Origin: Elizabethkingia argenteiflava
GTDB lineage: Bacteria > Bacteroidota > Bacteroidia > Flavobacteriales > Weeksellaceae
Assembly (NCBI RefSeq): GCF_009904105.1
Contig: NZ_JAAABJ010000507.1
Location: 1 to 59,023 of the forward strand
Reading direction: 5' to 3'
DNA: 59,023 bases
The position numbers and the translations under genes are program-made. Below are positions 43,122 through 52,411 of this stretch, piece after piece. The stretch's first letter is position 1. The number at the start of each line of letters is the position of its first letter. The notes under the pieces are model-generated. The model was given only the letters and a program-made list of their open reading frames with translations. It did not search any database and was not told where the DNA came from.

Positions 43122-45926
43122 ATGGATAGATTCTCATTCCTAAATGCAGTACATTCTCAGTTTATTGAGGATATGTATCAGCAATATTTAAAATATCCTG
43201 ACAGTCTGGAGCCATCATGGAAAGCTTTTTTTCAAGGGTTTGATTTTGCTTTGGAAAATTACAATGATGAGAAAACACTGCAGGAGGTTCAATCTTTTGG
43301 CTCACAAGTACAGAAGAGTAATGTCAATATCTCTGAGGTCTCCGAGGATATTCGCGGAGAATTCAAAGTCATTAATCTTATTGAGGGCTATCGTATTCGG
43401 GGGCATCTTTTTACCAAGACAAATCCTATACGGGAGCGGAGGCATTTTGAACCTACGCTGGATATTGAGAATTTTGGACTTACATCTGCCGATTTAGATA
43501 GATCCTTTAATTGTGCTACAGAGGTCGGATTTTCTGCCCCAGCTAGCCTTCGTCAGATTATAAAAAGTCTTGAAAGTGTTTACTGCGAATCTATAGGGGT
43601 AGAATATTCGCATATTAAAAATGTAGAAGAAAGAAATTTCATTCGTAAGTGGATTCAGGTTAATAAAAACCATCCTCGTCTGACGCCGGAAGAAAAAAAA
43701 CATGTTCTACAAAGGCTTAATCAGGCGGTAGCCTTTGAAAACTATCTTCATACCAAATTTGTAGGGCAAAAACGTTTCTCTTTAGAAGGTTTGGAGGCCT
43801 TAATACCGGCATTAGATCAAGTGATCACCAGATCTTCACAGTTGGGAGTGGACGAGGTAATTTTAGGTATGGCACATAGGGGGAGACTCAATGTATTAAC
43901 CAATATTTTCCAAAAACCCTATAAACAAATTTTCAGTGAATTTGAAGGGAAAGAATTCGAAGAAGATGTATTCTCGGGCGATGTTAAATATCACCTGGGA
44001 GCCACCAAAGTTATAGAAACTGCAGCTCAGGAAAAGGTTAAAATCAACTTGGTGCCTAATCCCTCTCACTTAGAGACTGTAGCCGCATTGGTGCAGGGAA
44101 TTAGCCGTGCTAAGGTGGACAATGCTTATGAAGGAGATTATAAAAAGATTTTACCTATTGTTATCCATGGTGATGCTGCTATTGCAGGACAAGGCATTGT
44201 GTATGAAGTGGCCCAGATGATGACTTTGGAAGGTTATAAAACAGGAGGTACGGTTCATGTAGTAACCAATAATCAAGTGGGCTTTACCACCAATTACCTG
44301 GATGGGCGTTCTTCCGTCTATTGTACAGATATCGCTAAAGTTACAGATTCTCCTGTAATGCATGTGAATGCTGATGATGTAGAAGCGGTGGTACATGCTA
44401 TGCATTTTGCTGCCGATTTCCGCCATCAGTTTGGCAAAGATGTTTATATAGACCTTCTAGGATATAGAAAATATGGGCATAATGAAGGAGATGAACCTAA
44501 ATTTACGCAGCCTAAACTGTATAATATTATAGCCAAACATCCTAATCCAAGGGAGATTTATAAAAATAAATTGGTTGAAGAGGGTATTGTTTCAGATGCT
44601 GTAATGAAACAAATGGAAGTTGAGTTTAAGAAATTGCTAGATGAAAACTTCGATGAATCTAAAGATATTCAAAAGAATACGCTGGATATTTTTATGGCAG
44701 AAGATTGGAAGAAATTTCCTTTTGGCTTGAGAAAATCTGTTCTAGAAGCAGTAGATACTCAATTTCCAATAGAGAAGCTGAAAGATTTGGCGAGACGTAT
44801 TTCTACCTTACCAACCGATAAGAAGTTTATCAAAAAAATCACGAGACTTTTTGAGCAGAGGCTTAAAATGTTGGAGAATAATAGTCTCGATTGGGCGATG
44901 GGAGAGCTTTTAGCCTATGCATCCTTATTGGATGAGGCTTATAGTGTGAGAATATCTGGTGAGGATGTGGAACGAGGCACTTTCTCCCACCGTCATGCGG
45001 TAGTTAAGACTGAAGATACAGAAGAAGAGTATATTCCTTTAAAGGCTGTGACTGAAAAAGAAAATCAGTTTCAGATCTACAACTCTTTATTATCCGAGTA
45101 TGCGGTATTAGGTTTTGATTATGGCTATGCCATGTCATCTCCGAATAGCTTGACAATTTGGGAAGCTCAATTTGGTGATTTCTCCAATGGGGCGCAGATT
45201 ATTATCGATCAATATTTAGTAGCTGCAGAGGAAAAATGGAAGCAACAGAATGGCTTGGTGCTTTTATTACCCCATGGTTATGAGGGACAGGGAGCGGAAC
45301 ATTCTTCGGCTAGACTCGAACGCTTCTTAACGCTTTGTGCTAACCAGAATATTATTGTGGCAAATGCCACAACACCGGCTAATTATTTCCACTTATTAAG
45401 AAGGCAGATGAAATCTGACTTTAGAAAACCTTTAGTGGTGATGACGCCTAAGTCGCTCTTGCGGCATCCGAAAGTAGTTTCTCCTATTGAGGAATTAGCG
45501 AATGGTGCTTTTCAGCCAGTCATTGATGATATAACCGCTAAAGCAGATCAGGTTGAGCGATTGGTGATGTGTTCTGGTAAGCTATATTACGAGTTGTTAG
45601 CCAAAAAAGAGGAATTAAAGAACACCAATATAGCTTTAGTAAGATTGGAACAACTATACCCTTTACAAATGGATCAAATCGAAGATATATTCGAAAAATA
45701 TACTAAAGCAGAGGAGTTCATCTGGGCACAGGAAGAACCTGAAAATATGGGAGCATGGGGTTATATTTTAAGGAACTTCAGACATAAGAACCCTCGAGTG
45801 ATAGCTCCCGTTGCGAGCGGAACGCCGGCACCTGGATCGCATAAGAAATTTGAGATTAATCAGAATACTATTATTAATCAGGTTTTTTACTTTGAAGGGA
45901 AAGAGAATAAAGTGAGTATAGCTTAA
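43122..45926 (+). CDS. sucA: 2-oxoglutarate dehydrogenase E1 component
   Basis: A 934-residue thiamine-diphosphate enzyme that decarboxylates 2-oxoglutarate in the citric acid cycle. It starts 'MDRFSFLNAVHSQFIEDMYQ', and the active region shows 'LGMAHRGRLNVLTNI', 'VKYHLGATKV', 'IHGDAAIAGQGIVYE', the TPP-binding 'VQVGFTTN' equivalent ('NNQVGFTTN'), and 'LLPHGYEGQGAEHSSARLER' (core 'HGYEGQGAEHSSAR'). The C-terminal part ends 'ASGTPAPGSHKKFE'. sucB follows after 56 bases, so the two form an operon; the E3 subunit gene is not adjacent. Confidence 0.97.
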   Translation: MDRFSFLNAVHSQFIEDMYQQYLKYPDSLEPSWKAFFQGFDFALENYNDEKTLQEVQSFGSQVQKSNVNISEVSEDIRGEFKVINLIEGYRIRGHLFTKTNPIRERRHFEPTLDIENFGLTSADLDRSFNCATEVGFSAPASLRQIIKSLESVYCESIGVEYSHIKNVEERNFIRKWIQVNKNHPRLTPEEKKHVLQRLNQAVAFENYLHTKFVGQKRFSLEGLEALIPALDQVITRSSQLGVDEVILGMAHRGRLNVLTNIFQKPYKQIFSEFEGKEFEEDVFSGDVKYHLGATKVIETAAQEKVKINLVPNPSHLETVAALVQGISRAKVDNAYEGDYKKILPIVIHGDAAIAGQGIVYEVAQMMTLEGYKTGGTVHVVTNNQVGFTTNYLDGRSSVYCTDIAKVTDSPVMHVNADDVEAVVHAMHFAADFRHQFGKDVYIDLLGYRKYGHNEGDEPKFTQPKLYNIIAKHPNPREIYKNKLVEEGIVSDAVMKQMEVEFKKLLDENFDESKDIQKNTLDIFMAEDWKKFPFGLRKSVLEAVDTQFPIEKLKDLARRISTLPTDKKFIKKITRLFEQRLKMLENNSLDWAMGELLAYASLLDEAYSVRISGEDVERGTFSHRHAVVKTEDTEEEYIPLKAVTEKENQFQIYNSLLSEYAVLGFDYGYAMSSPNSLTIWEAQFGDFSNGAQIIIDQYLVAAEEKWKQQNGLVLLLPHGYEGQGAEHSSARLERFLTLCANQNIIVANATTPANYFHLLRRQMKSDFRKPLVVMTPKSLLRHPKVVSPIEELANGAFQPVIDDITAKADQVERLVMCSGKLYYELLAKKEELKNTNIALVRLEQLYPLQMDQIEDIFEKYTKAEEFIWAQEEPENMGAWGYILRNFRHKNPRVIAPVASGTPAPGSHKKFEINQNTIINQVFYFEGKENKVSIA

Positions 45927-45982
45927 TATAAATTAACGAAAAAGCAGAATAGATAAGAAACTGCCAAACAAAAAGAATTCCT

Positions 45983-47242
45983 ATGTCAATATTAGAAATG
46001 AAGGTCCCTTCGCCAGGGGAGTCTATAACCGAAGTAGAAATAGCAACATGGTTGGTAAAGGATGGAGATTATGTAGAAAAAGATCAGGCTATTGCCGAAG
46101 TAGATTCGGATAAGGCAACATTAGAATTGCCAGCAGAAGCAAGTGGGGTCATTACCTTAAAAGCGGAGGAAGGAGAAACTGTACAAGTAGGTCAGGTAGT
46201 AGTATTAATCGATACCTCAGCTGCTAAGCCTGCAAAAGATAGCGAAACTAAGGAAACAACTGCGAAAGAGTTACCACAGCCAGAAACGGAAAAAAAAGAG
46301 CAGCCACAACAAAAAGATGCGAATCTCTCCTCTCAGCCGGTTGCTGAAAAGACTTATGCTACTCATACCCCTTCACCTGCTGCGAAGAAAATTCTAGAAG
46401 AAAAAGGAATAGAGCCAAGTCAGGTATCGGGAACGGGTGTTGGTGGAAGAATCACTAAAGAAGACGCGGTGCAGGCGAAAGGAACTCCTGCCTTAGGAAA
46501 TTCTCCTGTGGGAGGTTCCAGAGCGGTGCAGATTACAAAATTGAGTATGCTTCGCAGGAAGTTGGCGGCACGCTTAGTTTCTGTAAAGAATGAAACAGCT
46601 ATGCTGACGACTTTCAACGAAGTAGATATGTCGGAAATCTTCAGGCTTCGTAAACAATATAAAGAGGAGTTTGCAACAAAACATGGTGTAGGATTAGGAT
46701 TTATGTCCTTTTTTACCAAAGCAGTGGTAAGAGCTCTCCAGCTATATCCTGACGTGAATGCTTCTATCGATGGAAATCAGAAACTAAACTATGATTTTTG
46801 TGATGTTTCTATAGCGGTTTCTGGTCCCAAAGGCCTTATGGTTCCGGTACTCCGGAATGCGGAGAATATGTCTTTTAGAAATATTGAAGCGGGAATAAAG
46901 GAGTTGGCCATAAAGGTGAGAGATGGTAAAATTACGGTAGATGAAATGACAGGTGGTACCTTTACCATTACCAATGGGGGGACTTTTGGATCTATGCTTT
47001 CCACGCCGATTATTAATCCTCCGCAAAGTGCCATCTTAGGAATGCACAACATTATTGAGCGTCCTGTAGCCATTAATAAGCAGGTAGAGATAAGGCCAAT
47101 GATGTATTTAGCGCTATCCTATGATCATAGAATTATTGACGGTAAAGAATCAGTAGGCTTCTTGGTAGCCGTTAAAGAAGCGATTGATAACCCGGTAGAA
47201 TTCTTGATGCAAGGAGATGAGAGAAAGGCTTTAGAATTATAA
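45983..47242 (+). CDS. sucB: 2-oxoglutarate dehydrogenase E2, dihydrolipoyl succinyltransferase
   Basis: A 419-residue E2 core protein that passes the succinyl group to CoA. The lipoyl domain (about 1-77) has the lipoylated Lys in '[13 protein letters not shown]'. A Glu/Gln/Pro-rich linker follows. The peripheral subunit-binding domain (about 128-165) reads '[16 protein letters not shown]' and 'GGRITKEDA'. The catalytic domain ends with '[19 protein letters not shown]', with the HxxxDG active site. It is in an operon with sucA and is followed by a large hairpin. Confidence 0.97.
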   Translation: MSILEMKVPSPGESITEVEIATWLVKDGDYVEKDQAIAEVDSDKATLELPAEASGVITLKAEEGETVQVGQVVVLIDTSAAKPAKDSETKETTAKELPQPETEKKEQPQQKDANLSSQPVAEKTYATHTPSPAAKKILEEKGIEPSQVSGTGVGGRITKEDAVQAKGTPALGNSPVGGSRAVQITKLSMLRRKLAARLVSVKNETAMLTTFNEVDMSEIFRLRKQYKEEFATKHGVGLGFMSFFTKAVVRALQLYPDVNASIDGNQKLNYDFCDVSIAVSGPKGLMVPVLRNAENMSFRNIEAGIKELAIKVRDGKITVDEMTGGTFTITNGGTFGSMLSTPIINPPQSAILGMHNIIERPVAINKQVEIRPMMYLALSYDHRIIDGKESVGFLVAVKEAIDNPVEFLMQGDERKALEL

Positions 47243-47253
47243 GGTTAAATGAT

Positions 47254-47306
47254 ATTATAACAAAAATCCCGTCTATTATATATTTAGGCGGGATTTTTGT
47301 TATAAT
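47254..47306 (+). terminator. Large perfect hairpin after sucB
   Basis: An 18-bp perfect inverted repeat (arms 47254-47271 and 47289-47306) encloses a 17-base AT-rich loop, with the T run of the right arm serving as the tail. The likely role is terminator for sucAB; it may also affect apaG expression. Confidence 0.8.
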
Positions 47307-47329
47307 GAATATAAGACCAAAAAACAAAA

Positions 47330-47719
47330 ATGATGTATTCAGCAATTACTCATAGTATTCATATTATCGTCGAGACGTTTTACGACACTGAAAATAGTTC
47401 TCCCATTGATGAACGCTATATTTTCACCTACCATATCACGATTAAAAATAATGGGAGTATACCGATTAAGCTCTTGAAAAGGAAGTGGCAAATAAAGGAT
47501 GTAGTATTTGGCTTGAGAGAAGTGGCCGGAGATGGAGTGATCGGTATGAGTCCTGAAATTTACCCTGGAGATGAATTTAATTACTTTTCCAACGTATCTT
47601 TATATTCGGGTATAGGGCTAATGCAGGGGCACTATTTACTCAGAAATTTAAATACCAAAGAAACTTTTGAAGTAGAAATTCCTAAGTTTTCGCTTATTGC
47701 AGAGGTTGTTTATAATTAA
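47330..47719 (+). CDS. apaG: ApaG protein
   Basis: A 129-residue single-domain ApaG protein with an immunoglobulin-like beta fold. Motifs: 'FTYHITIKNNGSIPIKLLKRKW' (core 'YHITIKNNGSIPIKLLKR'), 'GDGVIGMSPEIYPGDEFNY' (core 'VIGMSPEIYPGDEF') and 'GLMQGHYLLRN'. Mutants in proteobacteria show cobalt resistance and altered magnesium efflux, but the molecular role is unsettled. The ATG at 47330 is the first of two adjacent Met codons. A hairpin overlaps its stop codon. Confidence 0.92.
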   Translation: MMYSAITHSIHIIVETFYDTENSSPIDERYIFTYHITIKNNGSIPIKLLKRKWQIKDVVFGLREVAGDGVIGMSPEIYPGDEFNYFSNVSLYSGIGLMQGHYLLRNLNTKETFEVEIPKFSLIAEVVYN

Positions 47720-47742
47720 CGATGGCTTTATAGCCATCGTTA
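47717..47742. terminator. Hairpin between apaG and the DMT exporter gene
   Basis: A perfect 10-bp stem (TAACGATGGC / GCCATCGTTA) with loop TTTATA overlaps the apaG stop and the end of the exporter gene. There is no T tract, so it may work as a structural barrier between convergent transcripts. Confidence 0.55.
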
Positions 47743-48732
47743 GAAGATCAGTCTGCGTCTAAAGTAATACCACTTTATTTGTGCTCTTCGAAATAGTTTT
47801 GAATCTTTATAAAGATTCCAATTCATTAAAAGAACACTCATCAAGATAACGATTAAGCCGCTTATTTGTAAGTTTGTAATAATATCGTTGGTGAAAAAAT
47901 AGCTTAAAAAAATAGCCACAACCGGATTGATGTAGACATGTGTGCTTACTTCGGTTGTCGGTCTGGATTGAATAAGCCATATATAGGCGATAAATGTAAG
48001 AATAGAACCCAGAACAATCAAGTATCCTAGAGAAAACCAACCGCTTGAAGAGACTGTTTTAGGCTGAAAAGAAGCATATTCCCCATTACATAATCCCACA
48101 AGGGTAAACATCACTCCGGCAGTAATCATTTGCCAAGATGTCTTCACCATAACATGTAGATCTTCACCTTGATTCTGGTTTTTTGTAGAGGTATATTTTG
48201 AATAAAGAGAGCCCGAAGTCCAAGCAATAGATCCCAGGATTAATAAAAGCATGCAGAATAGGTTTAATAGTTTTTGGGATGGTGGCACGGATATATAAAG
48301 TTGCTCTGAAAATAGCATGACCACGCCAATAAATCCCGAGAGTAAGCCCATGACAATATGCTTTTTAGAAAAATTATTTTTCCATTGTGGTTTATCTAAG
48401 ATGACAAACCACAGTGCTGCTGCTGCTGCCATAATAGCTGCAATCCCGCTGGATACATATTGTTCGGCCCATATAATGGCACCCATATCGATAAACAACA
48501 ATAAGAAACCTATTATACATGATTGTTTTACAATACGAGGGCTAAAGAGTTTATAGCCTTTAATAGCGCAGTAGCCAAAGAGCAATAAGCTTGCGGTTAG
48601 AAAACGCAGGGAACCCAATAAGAATGGGCTAAAATCACTCAGGGCCCGGTGTATAAAAAAGAATGTAGAGCCCCACACAAAATACACAATAAGGTAAGCT
48701 GTGATAATTGATAATTTTGATTGATTCTTCAT
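47740..48732 (-). CDS. EamA/DMT family transporter
   Basis: A 330-residue membrane protein with ten hydrophobic segments arranged as two EamA repeats. The first repeat opens 'YLIVYFVWGSTFFFIHRAL' and the second is near 'SWQMITAGVMFTLVGL' and 'YINPVVAIFLSYFF'. Such proteins export amino acids or other metabolites, or import drugs. It lies 19 bases after the Lrp-type regulator in the same direction, so the pair is probably an amino acid-responsive regulator-exporter unit. Confidence 0.9.
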   Translation of the reverse strand: MKNQSKLSIITAYLIVYFVWGSTFFFIHRALSDFSPFLLGSLRFLTASLLLFGYCAIKGYKLFSPRIVKQSCIIGFLLLFIDMGAIIWAEQYVSSGIAAIMAAAAALWFVILDKPQWKNNFSKKHIVMGLLSGFIGVVMLFSEQLYISVPPSQKLLNLFCMLLLILGSIAWTSGSLYSKYTSTKNQNQGEDLHVMVKTSWQMITAGVMFTLVGLCNGEYASFQPKTVSSSGWFSLGYLIVLGSILTFIAYIWLIQSRPTTEVSTHVYINPVVAIFLSYFFTNDIITNLQISGLIVILMSVLLMNWNLYKDSKLFRRAQIKWYYFRRRLIF

Positions 48733-48751
48733 TATTTTTTTTAGTTCTTTT

Positions 48752-49213
48752 TTAAGTTATAATAAGTTGGTTATCTTCTTTTACAGTTTGCAATACAATG
48801 ATAGTTCGGGTTGATACAATACCTTTAATGCTGGATAGAGATTTTTTCATCATATTCATCAAAGCTAATGTGTCTGATGATCTTACTTTTATAATATAGC
48901 CATCATCACCGGCGATATCATGCACTTCCAATACTTCCGGAATCTGCGCTAATAGACTTCCTGTTTCTTCGTCACCTATCAAGTCGTTTACTTTAATAAA
49001 AATAAAAGAGAGAAGATTCTGATTTACCGCGCTGGGATTAACTTTCGCATGGTAGGACATGAGCACTTCTTTTTGCTCCAGTTTTTTCACTCTTTCCAGC
49101 ACTGCAGATGGAGCCATTCCCAGGTTACGTGCCAACTCTACATTATTGATCCTTGCGTTTTCCTGCATGAGGCGAACGATCTTTAAGTCGATTTCATCCA
49201 GCTTATATTCCAT
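48752..49213 (-). CDS. Lrp/AsnC family transcriptional regulator
   Basis: A 153-residue regulator of the feast/famine group. The N-terminal helix-turn-helix reads 'LKIVRLMQENARINNVELAR' (core 'MQENARINNVELARNLGMAP'), and the C-terminal RAM domain has 'VNPSAVNQNLLSFIFIKV' and 'EVHDIAGDDGYIIKV'. The ATG at 49213 was chosen because upstream in-frame codons overlap a promoter box. It probably controls the downstream DMT exporter in response to an amino acid and may autoregulate. Confidence 0.9.
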   Translation of the reverse strand: MEYKLDEIDLKIVRLMQENARINNVELARNLGMAPSAVLERVKKLEQKEVLMSYHAKVNPSAVNQNLLSFIFIKVNDLIGDEETGSLLAQIPEVLEVHDIAGDDGYIIKVRSSDTLALMNMMKKSLSSIKGIVSTRTIIVLQTVKEDNQLIIT

Positions 49214-49232
49214 AGCAGTATCTTTTGATTTG

Positions 49233-49263
49233 CAAATGTACAAACAAAAAGAATATAATTCAA
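49233..49263 (-). promoter_or_regulatory. Promoter for the Lrp-exporter operon
   Basis: On the minus strand TTG (49261-49263), 20 bases, then TACATTTG (49233-49240) matches the phylum consensus and ends about 20 bases before the ATG at 49213. Confidence 0.55.
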
Positions 49264-49498
49264 TGTATATACGTTTTTTATGATGTTAATTCTTTTATTT
49301 TATCTAATATTGAACATTAATCTGTATCTAGTCGCTATGGAGAATATTATTAGTTTGTGTAAATTCGAACAGTTTAGTCGCTGAGAGATGGGTTGAAAAA
49401 AATAATCAGACGTATAAATGATTTATCCACAGCAAAGAATTAAACTGTTTAGCGCTTAAAAGTAAGAAATGAGAAAATTTTAATGTTATGATGCTATG

Positions 49499-50458
49499 TT
49501 ATAGAAAGTGTTGGATGATCAGCCATTTAGATTGATAGTAGTTTTTGATGGGGTGAGGATGTCTACCTTTGTAGGTCGAAATGCATCTTCTATAAAATCC
49601 AAAATGCGCCTTTATAACGGCCCAAGTATGAGAAAAACCATATTTGAATAAAAAATAAATACCTGCTACACCATCTAAACACAGTCGAATCAATATAAGA
49701 TAAAGTTTCTCCGCAGGTAGATTTTTTAGCATCATGCAGAGGTTGTTTCGAATATTTAGATAGGTTTTTTGTGGATTTTCTTTATGCAGTGTTCCTCCTC
49801 CCACATGGTAAACGCTTGATTTACCCGTATAAAAAATGCGACGACCACTGTTTTTCAATCGCCAGCATAAATCTATTTCTTCCTGGTGAGCAAAAAAACT
49901 CGTATCGAAACCCTTCTGAAGCCAAAAGTCTTGAGCTCGAATAAAAAAACAGCAACCTGAAGCCCAGAATATCTCAGTTTCATCATCGTATTGACCACAA
50001 TCCTCTTCAATACTTTCAAAAACTCTTCCCCGGCAATAAGGATAACCTAAATGATCAATTAAACCTCCTCCTGCACCAGCAAATTCAAAAAAGTTTTTCT
50101 TATTGTAATCTAGGATTTTAGGTTGTACCGCGGCTACCTCGGGTGATCTTTCAAAAATATTTAATATAGGTTCCAACCAATGAGGACTGACCTCTACATC
50201 CGAATTTAGTAGACAAAAAATATCGGCTTCTATATTTTTTAAGCCTTCATTATAACCCCCGGCAAAGCCATAATTATAGGCATTTTCAATAATACCAACT
50301 CCTGGAAAATTAGAACTTATAAAGCGAACAGAATCATCTGTTGAGGCATTATCGATGATATAAATATCCGCCGAGGTTGAGTGGGTGAGGATGTTGGGTA
50401 GAAATTTTTCTAACCAGGATTTTCCATTCCAATTAAGTATAGCGATAGCGAGCTTCAT
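49499..50458 (-). CDS. Glycosyltransferase family 2 (rhamnosyltransferase-like)
   Basis: A 319-residue GT2 enzyme. The N-terminal GT-A domain begins 'MKLAIAILNWNGKSWLEKFL', with 'IYIIDNASTDDSV', the acceptor region 'NYGFAGGYNEGL', the DxD-type 'FCLLNSDVEVSPHWLEP', and the late 'DTSFFAHQEEIDLCWRL' (general-base Glu/Asp motif). These are typical of dTDP-Rha:glycan transferases of the WsaF/WbbL kind. A hydrophobic segment near 250-270 may anchor it. It overlaps the acyltransferase gene by four bases, so the pair probably acts on lipid A or a lipid-linked glycan. Confidence 0.9.
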   Translation of the reverse strand: MKLAIAILNWNGKSWLEKFLPNILTHSTSADIYIIDNASTDDSVRFISSNFPGVGIIENAYNYGFAGGYNEGLKNIEADIFCLLNSDVEVSPHWLEPILNIFERSPEVAAVQPKILDYNKKNFFEFAGAGGGLIDHLGYPYCRGRVFESIEEDCGQYDDETEIFWASGCCFFIRAQDFWLQKGFDTSFFAHQEEIDLCWRLKNSGRRIFYTGKSSVYHVGGGTLHKENPQKTYLNIRNNLCMMLKNLPAEKLYLILIRLCLDGVAGIYFLFKYGFSHTWAVIKAHFGFYRRCISTYKGRHPHPIKNYYQSKWLIIQHFL

Positions 50459-51321
50459 TTTAATACATCTTTATATTTCCACCTTCTATGAGACCATAGC
50501 CAGTTATCCGGACGTGTTTTAATGGTATTTTCCAGTAATTCATGAAATTTATTGACAACTTCATAAGGCTTAAACTTTTCTCCATCCGGATATATTCTAT
50601 AGTAGTTTACCTGATAATAACCTCTCTTCACCTTTTTCATATCGCAATAGACAAATGCCAGATCTTTTTTAGTCGATAGCTTATCATACCCAATAAAAGC
50701 AGGTGTTTTTTGGTTTAGAAAATCAAGGCCATAATGAATTTCACTGAAGTGAGGCGTCTGATCGGCGACAAACATATATACAGATTGGCCGTTTTCCCCG
50801 CTCTGTAGAATACTCCGAAGAACCTCTTTCGCTTCCAAGGCTTTATTACCAAAACGATTTCTTATAAATTTTATTTTTTCTTCCCAAAATGTACTTTGTA
50901 CTTTTCGGTAGACCGGGTGGCTTTCCTTCTGGGGTAATAAAGGGGCCAAAGCATTGATCCATTCCCAATTGAATACATGGCCTGCTAAAAAAATAATATC
51001 TTTTTTTTCTTCATAGCATTCTCGGAATACATCCTGATTAAGATGCTGCATCCTTACCCTTAGCTCGGTTTCGCTAATGGTAAAGGTTTTTAGCATTTCA
51101 AAAATGTAATCAAAGAAATTACGAAAAAACCTTCTTCTTATTTGAGTGATTTCTTTAGGGCTTTTCTCAGGAAAAGAATTTCGTAAGTTTTCGGTCACCA
51201 CTTTTTTTCTATAGCCTACAAACAAGAGGTTGGCATAGTATAAAATATCAGATAACCCATATAAAAACCACAGGGGCAATCGGGAGCACAATAAAATAAT
51301 TTGAAATAATATTCTGTTCAA
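50455..51321 (-). CDS. Lysophospholipid/lipid A acyltransferase (LpxL/HtrB family)
   Basis: A 288-residue membrane-bound acyltransferase adding a fatty acid to a lipid A precursor or similar lipid. The catalytic box is 'FLAGHVFNWEW' (HxxxxE form); further conserved parts are 'VYMFVADQTPH' and 'DNWLWSHRRWK'. The frame is open to a TTG at 51342, but that codon lies inside the -7 box, so the start was set at the next TTG (51321), giving the normal N-terminus 'MNRILFQIILLCSRLPLWF'. It is coupled to the glycosyltransferase by a 4-base overlap. Confidence 0.9.
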   Translation of the reverse strand: MNRILFQIILLCSRLPLWFLYGLSDILYYANLLFVGYRKKVVTENLRNSFPEKSPKEITQIRRRFFRNFFDYIFEMLKTFTISETELRVRMQHLNQDVFRECYEEKKDIIFLAGHVFNWEWINALAPLLPQKESHPVYRKVQSTFWEEKIKFIRNRFGNKALEAKEVLRSILQSGENGQSVYMFVADQTPHFSEIHYGLDFLNQKTPAFIGYDKLSTKKDLAFVYCDMKKVKRGYYQVNYYRIYPDGEKFKPYEVVNKFHELLENTIKTRPDNWLWSHRRWKYKDVLK

Positions 51322-51339
51322 AAAAATGCAATTAAGCCG

Positions 51340-51347
51340 CAAATTTA
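51340..51347 (-). promoter_or_regulatory. -7 promoter box that decides the acyltransferase start
   Basis: TAAATTTG on the minus strand. Its last three bases (TTG) are also the most upstream possible start codon of the gene, which therefore cannot be used by a transcript from this promoter. The next TTG, at 51321, is 18 bases downstream. Confidence 0.55.
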
Positions 51348-51725
51348 AGCATTACCTCTCTTATAGCACAATTTTTCCCATGAGTAAAATTATAAAATAT
51401 CATTTTTATTTAATAGATGATAAAAATAAAAACTTTATTATAATATATGTGTAAATATATTTTGTTATATTATATTATTTCATATAAAAATTTTTGTAAG
51501 GAGAGTGTTGTAGGAAAATTATTCAGGATATTAGGGTTTGAAAAAACAAAACATAGGAAGGAGTAAGCTGGTGGTTAAACTGTCTGAATCCCTTAAATAG
51601 CCTTGCTGTAAATGTTTACTTTTCAGTTCGTAAAAATTTAGAGTTAAGATGTTTATAATATTGTAAGGGATCGGATTTTTTTGGAGTTTAGAGTAACAAT
51701 AAAATTTCCAGTCCATTGCATACCA
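51348..51725. other. AT-rich gene-free stretch
   Basis: About 380 bases, very AT-rich from 51400 to 51500. No gene, terminator or repeat was recognised. Confidence 0.5.
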
Positions 51726-52166
51726 CTAATATTTTGCAATCAAATAGCGATAGTATTTAATATACTTATTAAATCTCTTTAAATCGTTATCGGTTAGCAA
51801 TCTAGGCATTCTTTTAAGATCCATATTGTCTATAAGATCGTTTATTTTAACGGCAATGGCTAAGGCATTGGTTTCAATACGTTGGATCAGAAGGCTATAA
51901 TCTTCTTCTTCACTGGTTTTGGTGATACATCTTACCGCTTCCACAATATGAGGAGAGAAGCCTTTTTCTATTAAATCGCTTAGGCTAATTTGTGAATCCT
52001 CTACCACATCGTGTAGAGCTCCTACAATTTTTTCATCTAGGGTTTTTCCCATATTCGAAACCCTCAGCACATGATTAATATAAGGAGCATCGTATTTGTC
52101 TTTCTGTCCTTTATGAGCTTTTACAGCTATTTTAATTGCACGATGTAACTGTTCTTCTTTTGTCAT
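51726..52166 (-). CDS. Stand-alone HD domain protein, small alarmone hydrolase-like
   Basis: A 146-residue HD hydrolase resembling the N-terminal hydrolase domain of RelA/SpoT proteins. Metal-binding residues are seen in 'KIAVKAHKGQKDKYDAPYINHVLRV' (core 'AHKGQKDKYDAPYINHV'), 'GALHDVVEDSQ' with the HD pair, and 'AIAVKINDLIDNMD'. No synthetase, TGS or ACT domain is attached. Such proteins often hydrolyse (p)ppGpp or similar nucleotides; the substrate here is inferred. A good promoter precedes it. Confidence 0.82.
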   Translation of the reverse strand: MTKEEQLHRAIKIAVKAHKGQKDKYDAPYINHVLRVSNMGKTLDEKIVGALHDVVEDSQISLSDLIEKGFSPHIVEAVRCITKTSEEEDYSLLIQRIETNALAIAVKINDLIDNMDLKRMPRLLTDNDLKRFNKYIKYYRYLIAKY

Positions 52167-52189
52167 AAGTTATTAAAAAAAGCATATAG

Positions 52190-52219
52190 CAAATGTAACA
52201 AATCAACTGATGTTTCAAA
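52190..52219 (-). promoter_or_regulatory. Promoter for the HD-domain gene
   Basis: On the minus strand TTTG (52216-52219), 18 bases, then TACATTTG (52190-52197). The start codon at 52166 is about 24 bases further on. Confidence 0.6.
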
Positions 52220-52360
52220 TAGGTATGTATCATTTTTTAAAGAACGAATATTTTACCATACGGAACAAGAAAACTCATGCTATCCAACCTCTTTAAAATT
52301 GAAAATCCTAGTCTCTTGATCATTTTCCGAGTGAGTATAAAATCCCGGGTTTTCATGTAT

Positions 52361-52387
52361 AAAAGCGCTTCACACTAAGTGAAGCGC
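52361..52387 (-). terminator. Terminator after the beta-oxidation operon
   Basis: A 9-bp perfect stem (GCGCTTCAC / GTGAAGCGC) with a five-base loop, followed on the minus strand by TTTT. It ends the marR-fadB-thiolase-dehydrogenase transcript. Confidence 0.8.
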
Positions 52388-52411
52388 CCAAAATATAGAG
52401 AACAAGCCAAT

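Noticed and set aside
51531-51716. 61-residue minus-strand frame in the AT-rich gap
   Set aside because: Low-complexity composition, no motif, no promoter box.
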